Source: Fictibacillus gelatini DSM 15865 | Lineage (GTDB): Bacteria; Bacillota; Bacilli; Bacillales; Fictibacillaceae | DNA: 64,000 bases | NCBI RefSeq assembly: GCF_000430745.1 | Contig: NZ_AUMP01000016.1 | Location: 1 to 64,000 of the forward strand | Reading direction: 5' to 3' | Part shown: one piece after another, positions 1 to 7,995 of the stretch | Layout of the letters: the number at the start of each line of letters is the position of its first letter | Numbering within the stretch: the first letter of the stretch is position 1 | Translations under genes and position numbers: made by a program | Notes under the pieces: generated by a model | The model's database searches: none | Seen by the model: only the letters and a program-made list of their open reading frames with translations | What the model was told of the DNA's origin: nothing

Positions 1-1074
1 AAACGATTTTTGCACATCTTGTTGCGGGAATCCAGCTGATGTGCGGTCTTCTTGCGCTGCCCTCGTATACCCTTCAACGACAGGGTTGACAAATTCAAGG
101 TGACTCGGGTTATTGGCTAATGTCAAGCGGGCTTCCAATGAATTCGATTCCTTGATCGCGCGTACTCCGCCGAGATGGTATTTCACATCGCCCGTCCAGC
201 CGTAGTTGATTCCTTTCGATCCTTCCGATGGAACCAATTCTTTATTCGGGGAGTGATGGAACTCCGAAAAGATGATTTCATACGGCTTGCCTAATACGTG
301 GGCCAGCACATTTAAACGTCCCCGGTGGGCCATGCCGATCATCACATTTTTTGCCCCGTCTCTGACCCCTTCAAAAATAATATCGTCAAGCATCGGGACA
401 AGCACATCGACACCTTCGATGGAAAAGCGTTTTTGCCCGACAAACGTTTTATGCAAAAACTGTTCAAAGCCTTCGACTTCCGTCAACCGGCGCAACAAGT
501 GAACGCGTTCTTCATTTGATAACGAACGTTGGATGGAACCCGATTCCACCATATGGGTTAGCCAATTTCGTTCTTCCGCTTCATGTACATGGCTAAACTC
601 ATATGATAGTGACTTTGTATAGAGTTCTTTCAACCGATTGACGGCATCAAGACCAGTTTTTACATCACTCGGTGCATCCGACCAGAGAATTTTTGCTGAA
701 ATGGATTGTAGATCATTTTCCGTTAATCCATATGTAGCAGGATTAAGAAATTCCGTTTTCTTTTGGCGTTTCACATCAAACGGATAAATTTCCGCACTCA
801 AATGACCATATGCACGAATGTTTTCCATTAATTTCAAAGCAGAAGCAACTTTCATCATATCCGCTTCAGTGATTCCTGCGGCTTGAATCACTCCGGCATT
901 GTCATTTTCCCTTGTTAGCGCTGGCGCTCCCCATTGTTCAAATAATTCTTTGAATGTGGGGTCAACGGAATCTGGATCGTCCTTGTACTGCTCATACAGT
1001 TCAATGACGTATCCGAGGTTAGGACCGTAAAACTCCTCCCACTGGTTCGGAGTATTTGGCCGATTAGTGTTCAT
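1..1074 (-). CDS. odhA: 2-oxoglutarate dehydrogenase E1 component, N-terminal part (partial)
   Basis: This is the thiamine-diphosphate-dependent E1 subunit of the TCA-cycle 2-oxoglutarate dehydrogenase complex. The gene runs off the left edge of the window, so only the first 358 residues of about 940 are visible. They begin MNTNRPNTPNQWEEFYGPN and reach the conserved GMAHRGRLNVL segment of the E1 fold. The start is an ATG preceded by GGAGGT at 7-nt spacing. The rest of the gene, and the E2 gene odhB that usually follows, lie outside the window. The identification rests on clear family recognition of the N-terminal half. Confidence 0.95.
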   Translation of the reverse strand, partial: MNTNRPNTPNQWEEFYGPNLGYVIELYEQYKDDPDSVDPTFKELFEQWGAPALTRENDNAGVIQAAGITEADMMKVASALKLMENIRAYGHLSAEIYPFDVKRQKKTEFLNPATYGLTENDLQSISAKILWSDAPSDVKTGLDAVNRLKELYTKSLSYEFSHVHEAEERNWLTHMVESGSIQRSLSNEERVHLLRRLTEVEGFEQFLHKTFVGQKRFSIEGVDVLVPMLDDIIFEGVRDGAKNVMIGMAHRGRLNVLAHVLGKPYEIIFSEFHHSPNKELVPSEGSKGINYGWTGDVKYHLGGVRAIKESNSLEARLTLANNPSHLEFVNPVVEGYTRAAQEDRTSAGFPQQDVQKSF

Positions 1075-1384
1075 TTTTGATACCTCCAACTGCGTTTATT
1101 TAGCTAGTGTTTTTGAGGAAGTTCTAAGAAGTTAAAACATAATACAAATGTTTTCATTATAAACGCGTACTACTAGAAACTTCTTATCCATATAGAAATA
1201 TAGACCCATTACGGTGAGTAATCAAGAGATATAATCGTATTTTTTATATTTTTATTCGATTTTTGGACAACTTCCTACAATTTTTGACAACAATCCATCC
1301 TCTAGTTTATCATTTTTTACCTGTAAATATAAAAGAAGCGCATCAATAATTTAAATATTGCTGTGCTTCTTAAAATAGGAATAT
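1075..1384. other. odhA upstream region
   Basis: This 310-bp AT-rich gap holds no gene that I can support. On the minus strand a TATAAT box lies at 1161-1156, about 82 nt ahead of the odhA start, but no good -35 is visible at the usual spacing. The far end holds the imperfect terminator hairpin of the small ORF at 1385-1534. I see no convincing CcpA site: the best match, TGAAAACATTTGTA next to the -10, has several mismatches to the cre consensus. Confidence 0.4.
1331..1374 (-). terminator. Rho-independent terminator-like hairpin
   Basis: Read on the minus strand, an imperfect stem (AAGAAGCACA pairing with TGCGCTTCTT, plus inner AT pairs) is followed by TTTATATTT. It sits 11 nt after the stop codon of the 49-residue ORF and would end that transcript before odhA. 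Confidence 0.6.
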
Positions 1385-1534
1385 CTATTCATGCCATTCG
1401 TCCCAATAGATGTTTATGTATTCGGGATCATTTGCTGATGCTTTCTTTTTTGCTGAATGCAGTGAATTTTTCGAGAACTCCTGAACATTTTGTACCATCT
1501 CTTCTTCCCTTCCCTGCCGCGGATCCTTCACCAT
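1385..1534 (-). CDS. Small hypothetical protein (49 aa)
   Basis: The ORF encodes 49 residues, beginning MVKDPRQGREEEM and ending INIYWDEWHE. It is hydrophilic, rich in Lys, Glu and Ser, with an aromatic acidic C-terminus, and has no signal peptide or membrane segment. An AAGGGGGTG Shine-Dalgarno stands about 9 nt ahead of the ATG. A terminator-like hairpin follows the stop directly, and the ORF lies just downstream of the esterase gene at 1561-3072, so the two may be co-transcribed. I do not recognise the family. It is reported because RBS, ORF and terminator are arranged like a real gene. Confidence 0.55.
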   Translation of the reverse strand: MVKDPRQGREEEMVQNVQEFSKNSLHSAKKKASANDPEYINIYWDEWHE

Positions 1535-1560
1535 TACATGACACCCCCTTTTCATTACTC

Positions 1561-3072
1561 TTAATATGATTCATTTTTTGAAGAAGAATACAAATCGCTT
1601 CTCATGTCCATTTTGGCTTCCGGATATTGATTAGAGAGCCTCATTAATTTCGTTTTATCTTCTCCTTTTAAATAAACATTAAAAAAAGAAAGAATATAAT
1701 CATTTGTAAGGCAAATCATTCTTTTTCCATCAATCGGACCTAATCGCCTATTCTCTTTCGCTTCAAAAAATCGTAATAGTTTTAAAATAGGCAAAAGCAG
1801 CGAGAAATCGGTAAAGTTAAAATGCCCTGTTTTTTTAACATTCACACGATAAGCATTGTTTTTTGTTTTGCAATAATACGGGTCATTTTGTCCTTTAAAT
1901 GAACTGCTTTCCATAAACATAAAAGGGACGGAAAGGGAGTGACCGAATAGCTTGCCGTATTGAAGCCCGTCCATATCAATTCCCGCACGAATTCGGTCAT
2001 CTATCATACTCACCTGTGTTGCCGTCGTCCCGCCAAACGAAAAGCCGAATAGTCCGATTTTTGTATAATCGATCGATTGATACAATCTGCAATGAGGATC
2101 ATCATTAAGAACTTGCAATTGGCCGATGACAAAACGTGTGTCTTCCGTCCAAATGGTTAAGCTTTTCCCTGCTAGCGGCGAGTTTTCCACGATTTGCTTT
2201 AATAGTTTCTCCTTTTCTTTCATCTCATGGCACTTTAAATAGTGATTGACAAGTGATTTTGTTCGCTGATCTTCCTCAATTGATTGGATAAACCATTCTT
2301 CATCATATGTAACGACCCTTCCTGAAGGAAATTTAACCGCAAGCGATTCGTATGGATGTGAAATGCTCAATACAATATAACCATGACTGACCAACTCCTC
2401 TATTAACACCGTATTTTGTTTTGTATATCCGTAGAATCCGTGCGAATAAATCAAAACGGGGAACGGGCCCTCTTTCCTTAAAACTTTAGCATCTATAAAA
2501 GAATTAGTTTTGATTAAAGAAAGATGGGTAAAAACAAACGAAGGAAGGTTCAGAAATTTTGCCAAAGCTCGAGCGATGCCATCATGCGGGTCTAAATAAG
2601 ATGCCCGATTTACATTTAAATCGCGAAGTGCCGGATACCAGGCTTCGATTGTTAGCCTTCGCGGTCCCTTCCCATTAGCAAACGTTTCGTTTCTGCTGCC
2701 ATCAGTTAATTCAATCGTTGTCGTTCCGACCGAATAAGGTCCGCTCGCTTTTGGCCACCGAATTACCGGGAGTCCTAAAGCAGTTATAAGAGTAAAACCA
2801 ATCGATAGACCACCTAGAAGCCATCCAACAACAAACAATGGATGTGGCCAATTGATTTTACCGATCGTTACGATCAAAAACAGGCATGCCGTCAAATTTG
2901 AAGGCAGCATTTGCCAGCGGTATCCTTCCAGTATGAACTGCAAAATCATGACAGTAACTGTAATGATAGAAAGGATGCTGGTCCCTACTGAATGAACAGA
3001 AAAAAACAAACTACATTCCGTCATCATAAGCAGCAAAATAAACAATATCTCTAAACGGCGAATGGTAAACAC
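1561..3072 (-). CDS. Membrane-anchored alpha/beta hydrolase (PAF acetylhydrolase II-like)
   Basis: This is a predicted carboxyl-ester hydrolase of the platelet-activating-factor acetylhydrolase/dienelactone hydrolase group. About four hydrophobic segments fill the first 105 residues. The hydrolase domain follows, with an oxyanion region YSHGFYGY (about 209-216), a nucleophile elbow GFSFGG (343-348, Ser345), an Asp in AGIDMDG (about 370) and a His in TGHFNF (about 427). The catalytic face probably lies at the membrane. The assigned start is a GTG, but the best Shine-Dalgarno, GAGGTG, overlaps that codon. It sits 6 nt ahead of an ATT (position 3063), which would give an N-terminus (I)RRLEILF. 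The substrate is unknown. Confidence 0.8.
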   Translation of the reverse strand: MFTIRRLEILFILLLMMTECSLFFSVHSVGTSILSIITVTVMILQFILEGYRWQMLPSNLTACLFLIVTIGKINWPHPLFVVGWLLGGLSIGFTLITALGLPVIRWPKASGPYSVGTTTIELTDGSRNETFANGKGPRRLTIEAWYPALRDLNVNRASYLDPHDGIARALAKFLNLPSFVFTHLSLIKTNSFIDAKVLRKEGPFPVLIYSHGFYGYTKQNTVLIEELVSHGYIVLSISHPYESLAVKFPSGRVVTYDEEWFIQSIEEDQRTKSLVNHYLKCHEMKEKEKLLKQIVENSPLAGKSLTIWTEDTRFVIGQLQVLNDDPHCRLYQSIDYTKIGLFGFSFGGTTATQVSMIDDRIRAGIDMDGLQYGKLFGHSLSVPFMFMESSSFKGQNDPYYCKTKNNAYRVNVKKTGHFNFTDFSLLLPILKLLRFFEAKENRRLGPIDGKRMICLTNDYILSFFNVYLKGEDKTKLMRLSNQYPEAKMDMRSDLYSSSKNESY

Positions 3073-3173
3073 CTCGTTATAGGATGTTCTTTTACTATGA
3101 TAGTGCCAATCGAAAAAAGGTATACCACATAATGGTACACCTTTTGAACGTTGAATGCCAAAATTAACTGTTT

Positions 3174-3704
3174 TTATAATGGGATTGAATTTTTTTTGTT
3201 CATCCGGCGCTGTCTCTGTTTCTCGTATAAATAATAAACGGGAAAATAAGAAGCAAATCCGAGAACAATTCCAAAGATTGTCATACCGATTAAGACATGG
3301 AGACCACCGTGCAACAAATCTTTTAACACATCAAAATTGCCGGAGAAAATTTCTAAAATCGAGTGTTTATGAATGCCAGAACCTCGATTTCTTGAAGGAT
3401 AGATCCACCCTCCTAGTTTTTTTGCAAACGGTAATAAAATAACAGGAAGAAATGATAACTTGCCAATCACGTTGCCAATGATGGCTGCAGGAAATGAACC
3501 TCCGGAAAGACGTACAATGGGGTAAAAGAGAAGATAAACAAGTGCGGCGCTTGAAATGACAACCATTTCTAAACCGAAGCCAATTGCAAATCCCAATGAA
3601 ACTTTCCTTGCTCCACCCGGTGATCGAAGCAATTTAATGATGTTTAATCGAAAAGCTCTATATAATCTTTGGATAAAGTTGTACTTATTGGTCTGTTTAT
3701 GCAT
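3174..3704 (-). CDS. DUF2062 family membrane protein
   Basis: This is a 176-residue integral membrane protein with the DUF2062 layout. A basic N-terminus is followed by RSPGGARKVSLGFAIGFG, two hydrophobic segments around residues 45-70 and 75-100, and a third near 145-165. The C-terminus is strongly basic and cytoplasmic-looking. The second ATG was chosen because the GAGGGGG Shine-Dalgarno is only 2 nt from the first ATG (3710) but 8 nt from this one. Function is not established for the family. The nearest neighbours, an esterase and an xdh operon, give no obvious clue. Confidence 0.75.
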   Translation of the reverse strand: MHKQTNKYNFIQRLYRAFRLNIIKLLRSPGGARKVSLGFAIGFGLEMVVISSAALVYLLFYPIVRLSGGSFPAAIIGNVIGKLSFLPVILLPFAKKLGGWIYPSRNRGSGIHKHSILEIFSGNFDVLKDLLHGGLHVLIGMTIFGIVLGFASYFPVYYLYEKQRQRRMNKKNSIPL

Positions 3705-3865
3705 TAGCATGCCCCCTCTTTGTGAAAGGCAGCTTCTGAAATTTCACCATTAATTGAAAATTGTGTGCAAATCCTCAAGTTCCATCCACCTTAATAGCCT
3801 TATTTTTCTTTAATTTAACTGTAACTGTTGGACGGCATAATTGTCAACGTACATGAGTATAAGCT

Positions 3866-3904
3866 TTAAAAAAGCTGACCCAAAAAGTGCTTTTTAGGTC
3901 AGCC
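3866..3904 (-). terminator. Rho-independent terminator of the xdh-like operon
   Basis: GCTGACC and GGTCAGC arms enclose a loop with A and T tracts, followed on the minus strand by TTTTTT. It lies just after the stop of the iron-sulfur subunit gene. Confidence 0.85.
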
Positions 3905-3916
3905 TCGACAAGGCAG

Positions 3917-4393
3917 TCATGAAGATTTGTCGGCATGATCGGATGTCATAACGGACTTTATGGCTGCCTTTATTTCCGCATAGCCCATGCAGCGGCAAAG
4001 ATTTCCGCTCAGCCAGTCGTTGATCGTCTCACTGTCCGGATTTGAGTGTTGATTCAACAACGCAAACCCATTCATAATAAATCCGGGAGTGCAATAGCCG
4101 CATTGGATCGCCCAATTTTCGACGAACGCTTTTTGGATACGCGTGTTTTTCAATCCTTCAATTGTCTTAACATGTTTTCCTTCTGCTTCTATCGCCAACA
4201 TTAAGCAAGATTTAATCGGTTTGCCGTCCACAAGCACTGTGCATGCATCACAATCGCCATTCTCACAGCCCGGCTTCGCTCCGGTTAATCCGAGTTGATC
4301 ACGAAGAACGTGTAATAATGTATCGGAAGGCCTTGCAACAACACTTGCTTCTTCATCGTTTACATAAAGGTTGTACATTTTTTTTTCAGGCAT
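3917..4393 (-). CDS. Xanthine dehydrogenase family, [2Fe-2S] subunit
   Basis: This is the small iron-sulfur subunit of a heterotrimeric molybdenum hydroxylase, passing electrons from the Mo site to FAD. Eight Cys form two [2Fe-2S] centres: the plant-type ferredoxin domain uses C43, C48, C51 and C63 (CENGDCDAC plus KSC), and the helical domain uses C98, C101, C133 and C135 (QCGYC and LCRC). At 158 residues it has the usual length. The start is the ATG in a TAATG overlap with the upstream FAD-subunit gene; an in-frame ATG 21 nt upstream lies before the RBS. It resembles PucE of B. subtilis and NdhS/CutS types, and the substrate cannot be told from this subunit. Confidence 0.92.
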   Translation of the reverse strand: MPEKKMYNLYVNDEEASVVARPSDTLLHVLRDQLGLTGAKPGCENGDCDACTVLVDGKPIKSCLMLAIEAEGKHVKTIEGLKNTRIQKAFVENWAIQCGYCTPGFIMNGFALLNQHSNPDSETINDWLSGNLCRCMGYAEIKAAIKSVMTSDHADKSS

Positions 4394-5229
4394 TATGAAA
4401 CACCCTCTAACCATTCAATTATTTCTACTAACGTATTTCGCAACACAAATTCTCGATACTCCTTCGACCCCTGAATGTCATCTAAAATCGGTGCAGGGAA
4501 AAGTTTCAAGGCACGATCAATCCGCTCATCGACTACCATTTGATTCTGGCTGATTTCTTTTTCAATCTCCGTCAAACGGAACGGGAAACGGCAAACACCG
4601 CTAAACGCCGCTCTTATTTGCCCATCTTTTTTCAACGCTGCCAATGTTAGAAGCGGATAATCGATCGCAGACTGTTTCGTTTTTTTAACTGTTTTAAACG
4701 GAAGTGTACTATAGCTCTGTTCAGTAATAAGCTGAACGAGAATTTCTCCTGATTGCAAATGAAGTCGTTCATTAAATGCTTCATGAATCGAGACGGTTTT
4801 AAATCCATTATTCCCGGCAATAACAAGCTGGCTGTCGGCCAATAAAAACGGCAAGACCGTCTCGCGATACATAAGTTTTCCGGAAATATTCCCCCCGATC
4901 GTCATTTTATTCCGTGATGTACGGTCGGCCGTTCTTTTCGATACTTCGCTTAATAAAGGGAACAGATTGCTTTCTTCAATTTGCGTTAACGTAACGGCTG
5001 ATCCGATAACGAGTTTTGAGCCTTCCACATGAAGGACGTTGCATTCCGGAATCGTTTTAATATCAATAACCGCTTTTGTAAAAAGTTGGTTCATTCTCGC
5101 CATGCTGATAATTTCTGTTCCGCCTGCATAATAGATAGGTAATTTCCCTGCGGCCAGCAATTGATGATATAACGAAACAGCTTCAGCAATTGAACAAGGT
5201 TGATAATAATCAAAATCAAATGAGATCAT
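4393..5229 (-). CDS. Xanthine dehydrogenase family, FAD-binding subunit
   Basis: This is the medium FAD-binding subunit (CoxM/PucC type, 278 residues) of the molybdenum hydroxylase. The N-terminal FAD domain contains the YYAGGTEI loop (about 34-41) and the second pyrophosphate-binding loop MTIGGNISG (about 109-117). The C-terminal part is the CO-dehydrogenase flavoprotein domain. Its ATG overlaps the stop of the large-subunit gene (ATGA), and its stop overlaps the next start (TAATG), so translation of all three subunits looks coupled. Gene order large-FAD-FeS differs from the common medium-small-large order, but the composition is complete. Confidence 0.92.
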   Translation of the reverse strand: MISFDFDYYQPCSIAEAVSLYHQLLAAGKLPIYYAGGTEIISMARMNQLFTKAVIDIKTIPECNVLHVEGSKLVIGSAVTLTQIEESNLFPLLSEVSKRTADRTSRNKMTIGGNISGKLMYRETVLPFLLADSQLVIAGNNGFKTVSIHEAFNERLHLQSGEILVQLITEQSYSTLPFKTVKKTKQSAIDYPLLTLAALKKDGQIRAAFSGVCRFPFRLTEIEKEISQNQMVVDERIDRALKLFPAPILDDIQGSKEYREFVLRNTLVEIIEWLEGVS

Positions 5230-7559
5230 TTGCTATCTCCTCTAACTTGCTTCCATATATTTTCCGGGGTCAGCGGCAGACGGTTGAGTTCACCCCCGAC
5301 CGCAATCGATAAGCTGTTGGCAAGCGCTCCAGGAATGCCGATGACACCGTGCTCGCCAAGCCCCCGCGCACCGTATGGCCCATCGATTTGCGGCGTCTCG
5401 ACGAATTCAACGATATATTCCGGAATATCAGTCAAGCGCATTAATTTATAAGAGCGAAAGTTGGGGTTTTGGACTAATCCATTTGAATCAAATTGAAACC
5501 CTTCCTGGCTGGCGATGCTGAGCCCCATGCACATCCCGCCCATCGTTACACTTTCAGCGGTTTTATAATTGATCACTTTCCCCGCATCGATGACAGAGGC
5601 AGCCCTTAAAATTTTGTACGTAAAATCCCGTTTATCAAGCTCAATTTCAATCGCTTGCGCTCCTACCGTCCATGTCGGGCCCGGAACGCCTCTCCCCGTT
5701 GTCGGATCTAAATGGGATAAATGTTGCATGATGAAATTTCCCCGCCCGATAAGTTGGCCGCCAACTGCGTTTCCATTCGGAAACATAAAGCCCGCCGCCA
5801 TATCTTTTATCTCGATAAAAATGTTCGGGTTATGTTTTAAATATACTTTTTCATACCCAACTTCCAACTGTTCCGGTGAACATCTTAAAGCGACGGATCC
5901 AACTTGCCGGAGCTGTGCGATCACATCCTTCACTGCTTCAAGTGCCGCATTTCCTACCATGAACGTTGCCGTGCTGGCAACCGTTTTCCAATGTTCCGGG
6001 TTCGTACGTGTGTCAACTTCCATCGTAACATGTACTTTGCTCATATCCATTTTTAGCCGTTCCGCCACAATTTGCGCAAGGACGGTTTTAGTCCCCTGCC
6101 CTAATTCAACAGCGCCGATGCTCAAGTTCACACTTCCATCGTTATTAAATGATAATACGGCTCCCGAAGTGGCATTAGGCGCGCTTGTCGGAGCTTTCCA
6201 AAGACATCCAATACCTTTTGCTCTCACTTTGTTTTCATCAATTTCAATTCGTGCACCTTCGTCCCAATTGATGATCTCTTTTAATCTGGATAGGCATTTT
6301 ATCAGGGAACCAATGTTGCTCCTGGTGAGCACTACTTGTGTCGGCGTCGTGTTTCCCGCTCGAATCGCATTTTTTTGTCTTAATACGAGCGGATCTATAT
6401 TCAATTTTTTTGCCATCATATCGATTGCCCGTTCGATCGCGAACATCAGCTCTGAATGGCCAAACCCTCTAAACGATGTCGCATAGGGACGATTCGTATA
6501 GACACATAATGAATCACACCAAACATTTTCGATATGATAAGGACCTGTGCAATCAACCGCACCTGCCCTTGCGATTGCCAACCCCTGGTCCGCGTAGGCG
6601 CCGCCGTCAAACCAATAAGAAAGTTCCGCCGCTTGAATAAGACCGTCTTTCGTACAGCCGAGTTTAACCTTTGCCTCAAGACCTATATGGCATGGAGCAC
6701 TCAACATGTCTTGTTCCCTTGAAATGACAAGCTTGACTTCTTTTCCGTTCACAGCTTTCGAAGCCATATAAGCAATAAATTCAAGGCAAACTGCTGCTTT
6801 TCCGCCAAATGATCCGCCGACAAAAGGGGTATGAACGGTAATTTTTCCTGCATCGACATTAAAATAACGGCTGATTAATTTTTTGATGACAAATGGTGAT
6901 TGTGAAGCCGAATAAATTGTTACATTTCCACCCGCTGAAATTTGGGCCCTGATACAGCGTGTTTCCATTGCCGCGTGGTCCGATTTCGGATATGAAAAGC
7001 TTGCCTCAACGACAACTTCGCTATTTGCCCACCCTTTTTCCATGTTTCCTTTCCTGATCTTTTGCCGGTGGGCAATGTTTGTATTTGGTTCAGGAGCCGC
7101 GGGTTTTACAACTTTATACATTCCTAAGTTTTCATGGATTAAAGGAGCACCTTCAGCGAGGGCATCCAATACGGTGTTAACAACCGGCAAAGGTTCATAC
7201 TCCACCTGAATGGCTTCGGCTGCCAATTTTGCTTCATGATCACTTTTAGCAACAACGACAGCGACCGGTTCTCCGTGATATCTCACCTTTTCAACCGCCA
7301 AAACAGGACGATCTTTTAATAGTGAACCTGTTAAAAAAGGAAAGTGCTGTCCTGTTAAAACCGCTTTTGTCCCCGGCAATTTCAAGGCGAGTGACGTATC
7401 GATCGATTTTATTTTCGCATGGGCAAATGGGCTTGTTACTAATCTTGCAAATAAAAGCCCCGGTGCCGTGTAATCATTTGTAAATTTCGCATTTCCGGTT
7501 ACTTTTTCCCACGCATCCACTCGAAGATGGTTCTTCCCGACAATCATTGACTCATCCAT
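5226..7559 (-). CDS. Xanthine dehydrogenase family, molybdopterin-binding catalytic subunit
   Basis: This is the 777-residue catalytic subunit of a molybdenum hydroxylase. Residues 1-120 form the a/b hammerhead domain. Mo-pterin contact motifs seen include GGSFGGKA (about 250), SFRGFGHSE (about 365), a VELGQGT loop (about 485) and the C-terminal GARGLGEHG with the catalytic-base Glu. The CO-dehydrogenase active-site signature AYxCSFR is absent, so this is not CoxL. It resembles PucD-type xanthine dehydrogenase, but purine, nicotinate or another aza-heterocycle could be the substrate. The start has a GGAGGAAATAG leader. No MoCo insertion chaperone gene lies next to it. Confidence 0.88.
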   Translation of the reverse strand: MDESMIVGKNHLRVDAWEKVTGNAKFTNDYTAPGLLFARLVTSPFAHAKIKSIDTSLALKLPGTKAVLTGQHFPFLTGSLLKDRPVLAVEKVRYHGEPVAVVVAKSDHEAKLAAEAIQVEYEPLPVVNTVLDALAEGAPLIHENLGMYKVVKPAAPEPNTNIAHRQKIRKGNMEKGWANSEVVVEASFSYPKSDHAAMETRCIRAQISAGGNVTIYSASQSPFVIKKLISRYFNVDAGKITVHTPFVGGSFGGKAAVCLEFIAYMASKAVNGKEVKLVISREQDMLSAPCHIGLEAKVKLGCTKDGLIQAAELSYWFDGGAYADQGLAIARAGAVDCTGPYHIENVWCDSLCVYTNRPYATSFRGFGHSELMFAIERAIDMMAKKLNIDPLVLRQKNAIRAGNTTPTQVVLTRSNIGSLIKCLSRLKEIINWDEGARIEIDENKVRAKGIGCLWKAPTSAPNATSGAVLSFNNDGSVNLSIGAVELGQGTKTVLAQIVAERLKMDMSKVHVTMEVDTRTNPEHWKTVASTATFMVGNAALEAVKDVIAQLRQVGSVALRCSPEQLEVGYEKVYLKHNPNIFIEIKDMAAGFMFPNGNAVGGQLIGRGNFIMQHLSHLDPTTGRGVPGPTWTVGAQAIEIELDKRDFTYKILRAASVIDAGKVINYKTAESVTMGGMCMGLSIASQEGFQFDSNGLVQNPNFRSYKLMRLTDIPEYIVEFVETPQIDGPYGARGLGEHGVIGIPGALANSLSIAVGGELNRLPLTPENIWKQVRGDSK

Positions 7560-7653
7560 CTATTTCCTCCAAAAACGATAAGTTTCTTTCATACTATTAA
7601 CTTAAGATGGACAGTCTATACAAAAGGAGCGACTCAAAAAAGGTGGCGGTAAA

Positions 7654-7953
7654 ATGACGCAACAACGATTTGCGAAAAAAGCAAATGAAATCATGCAACA
7701 AATCCAACAGATTGCTCAAGCCATATATTTAGACGAACAAATTACTGTGCAGCAATTTAACCTATTGCAGCAACAACACCCTTTACTTGCGATGGATTTT
7801 CACCATTTTGAACAAAAAACGAATACAAATGTGCTGCAATTAATGCAAATCCAACAACTAGCGCAAATGCTACAGCAAGAATTGCAAAAGCAATTTGGGC
7901 CCGAACCAAATTTTCCTGTTGAATTAGCGACTGAAACCTATTTTATAAAATAA
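7654..7953 (+). CDS. Small glutamine-rich protein of unknown function
   Basis: This is a 99-residue soluble protein in which 23 residues are Gln, arranged in QQ and QQQ clusters within a largely helical pattern up to about residue 80. The last 19 residues are a more ordinary Pro-containing tail. It has no signal peptide and no Cys. A strong AAGGTGGCGG Shine-Dalgarno precedes the ATG. The gene is monocistronic, divergent from xdh and convergent with the large membrane protein gene. Such short Gln-rich proteins in Bacillus are often sporulation or coat associated, but nothing here proves that. I do not recognise the family. Confidence 0.7.
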   Translation: MTQQRFAKKANEIMQQIQQIAQAIYLDEQITVQQFNLLQQQHPLLAMDFHHFEQKTNTNVLQLMQIQQLAQMLQQELQKQFGPEPNFPVELATETYFIK

Positions 7954-7984
7954 AAGAGGAATACATTTGCGTATTCCTCTTCTG
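7952..7984 (-). terminator. Terminator between convergent genes
   Basis: AGAGGAATAC and GTATTCCTCT form a perfect 10-bp stem with a 6-nt loop. On the minus strand it is followed by TTTTATTTT, so it mainly ends the large membrane protein transcript. It overlaps the stop codon of the Gln-rich gene. Confidence 0.85.
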
Positions 7985-7995
7985 ACAGGCGCTAA

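Noticed and set aside
1141-1165. CcpA (cre) site upstream of odhA
   Set aside because: TGAAAACATTTGTA has at least three mismatches at key positions of the cre consensus.
5569-6486. 305-codon open frame on the plus strand opposite the Mo-hydroxylase catalytic subunit
   Set aside because: It is antisense to a well-recognised gene, has no SD, and its protein shows only the mirrored composition of the real gene.
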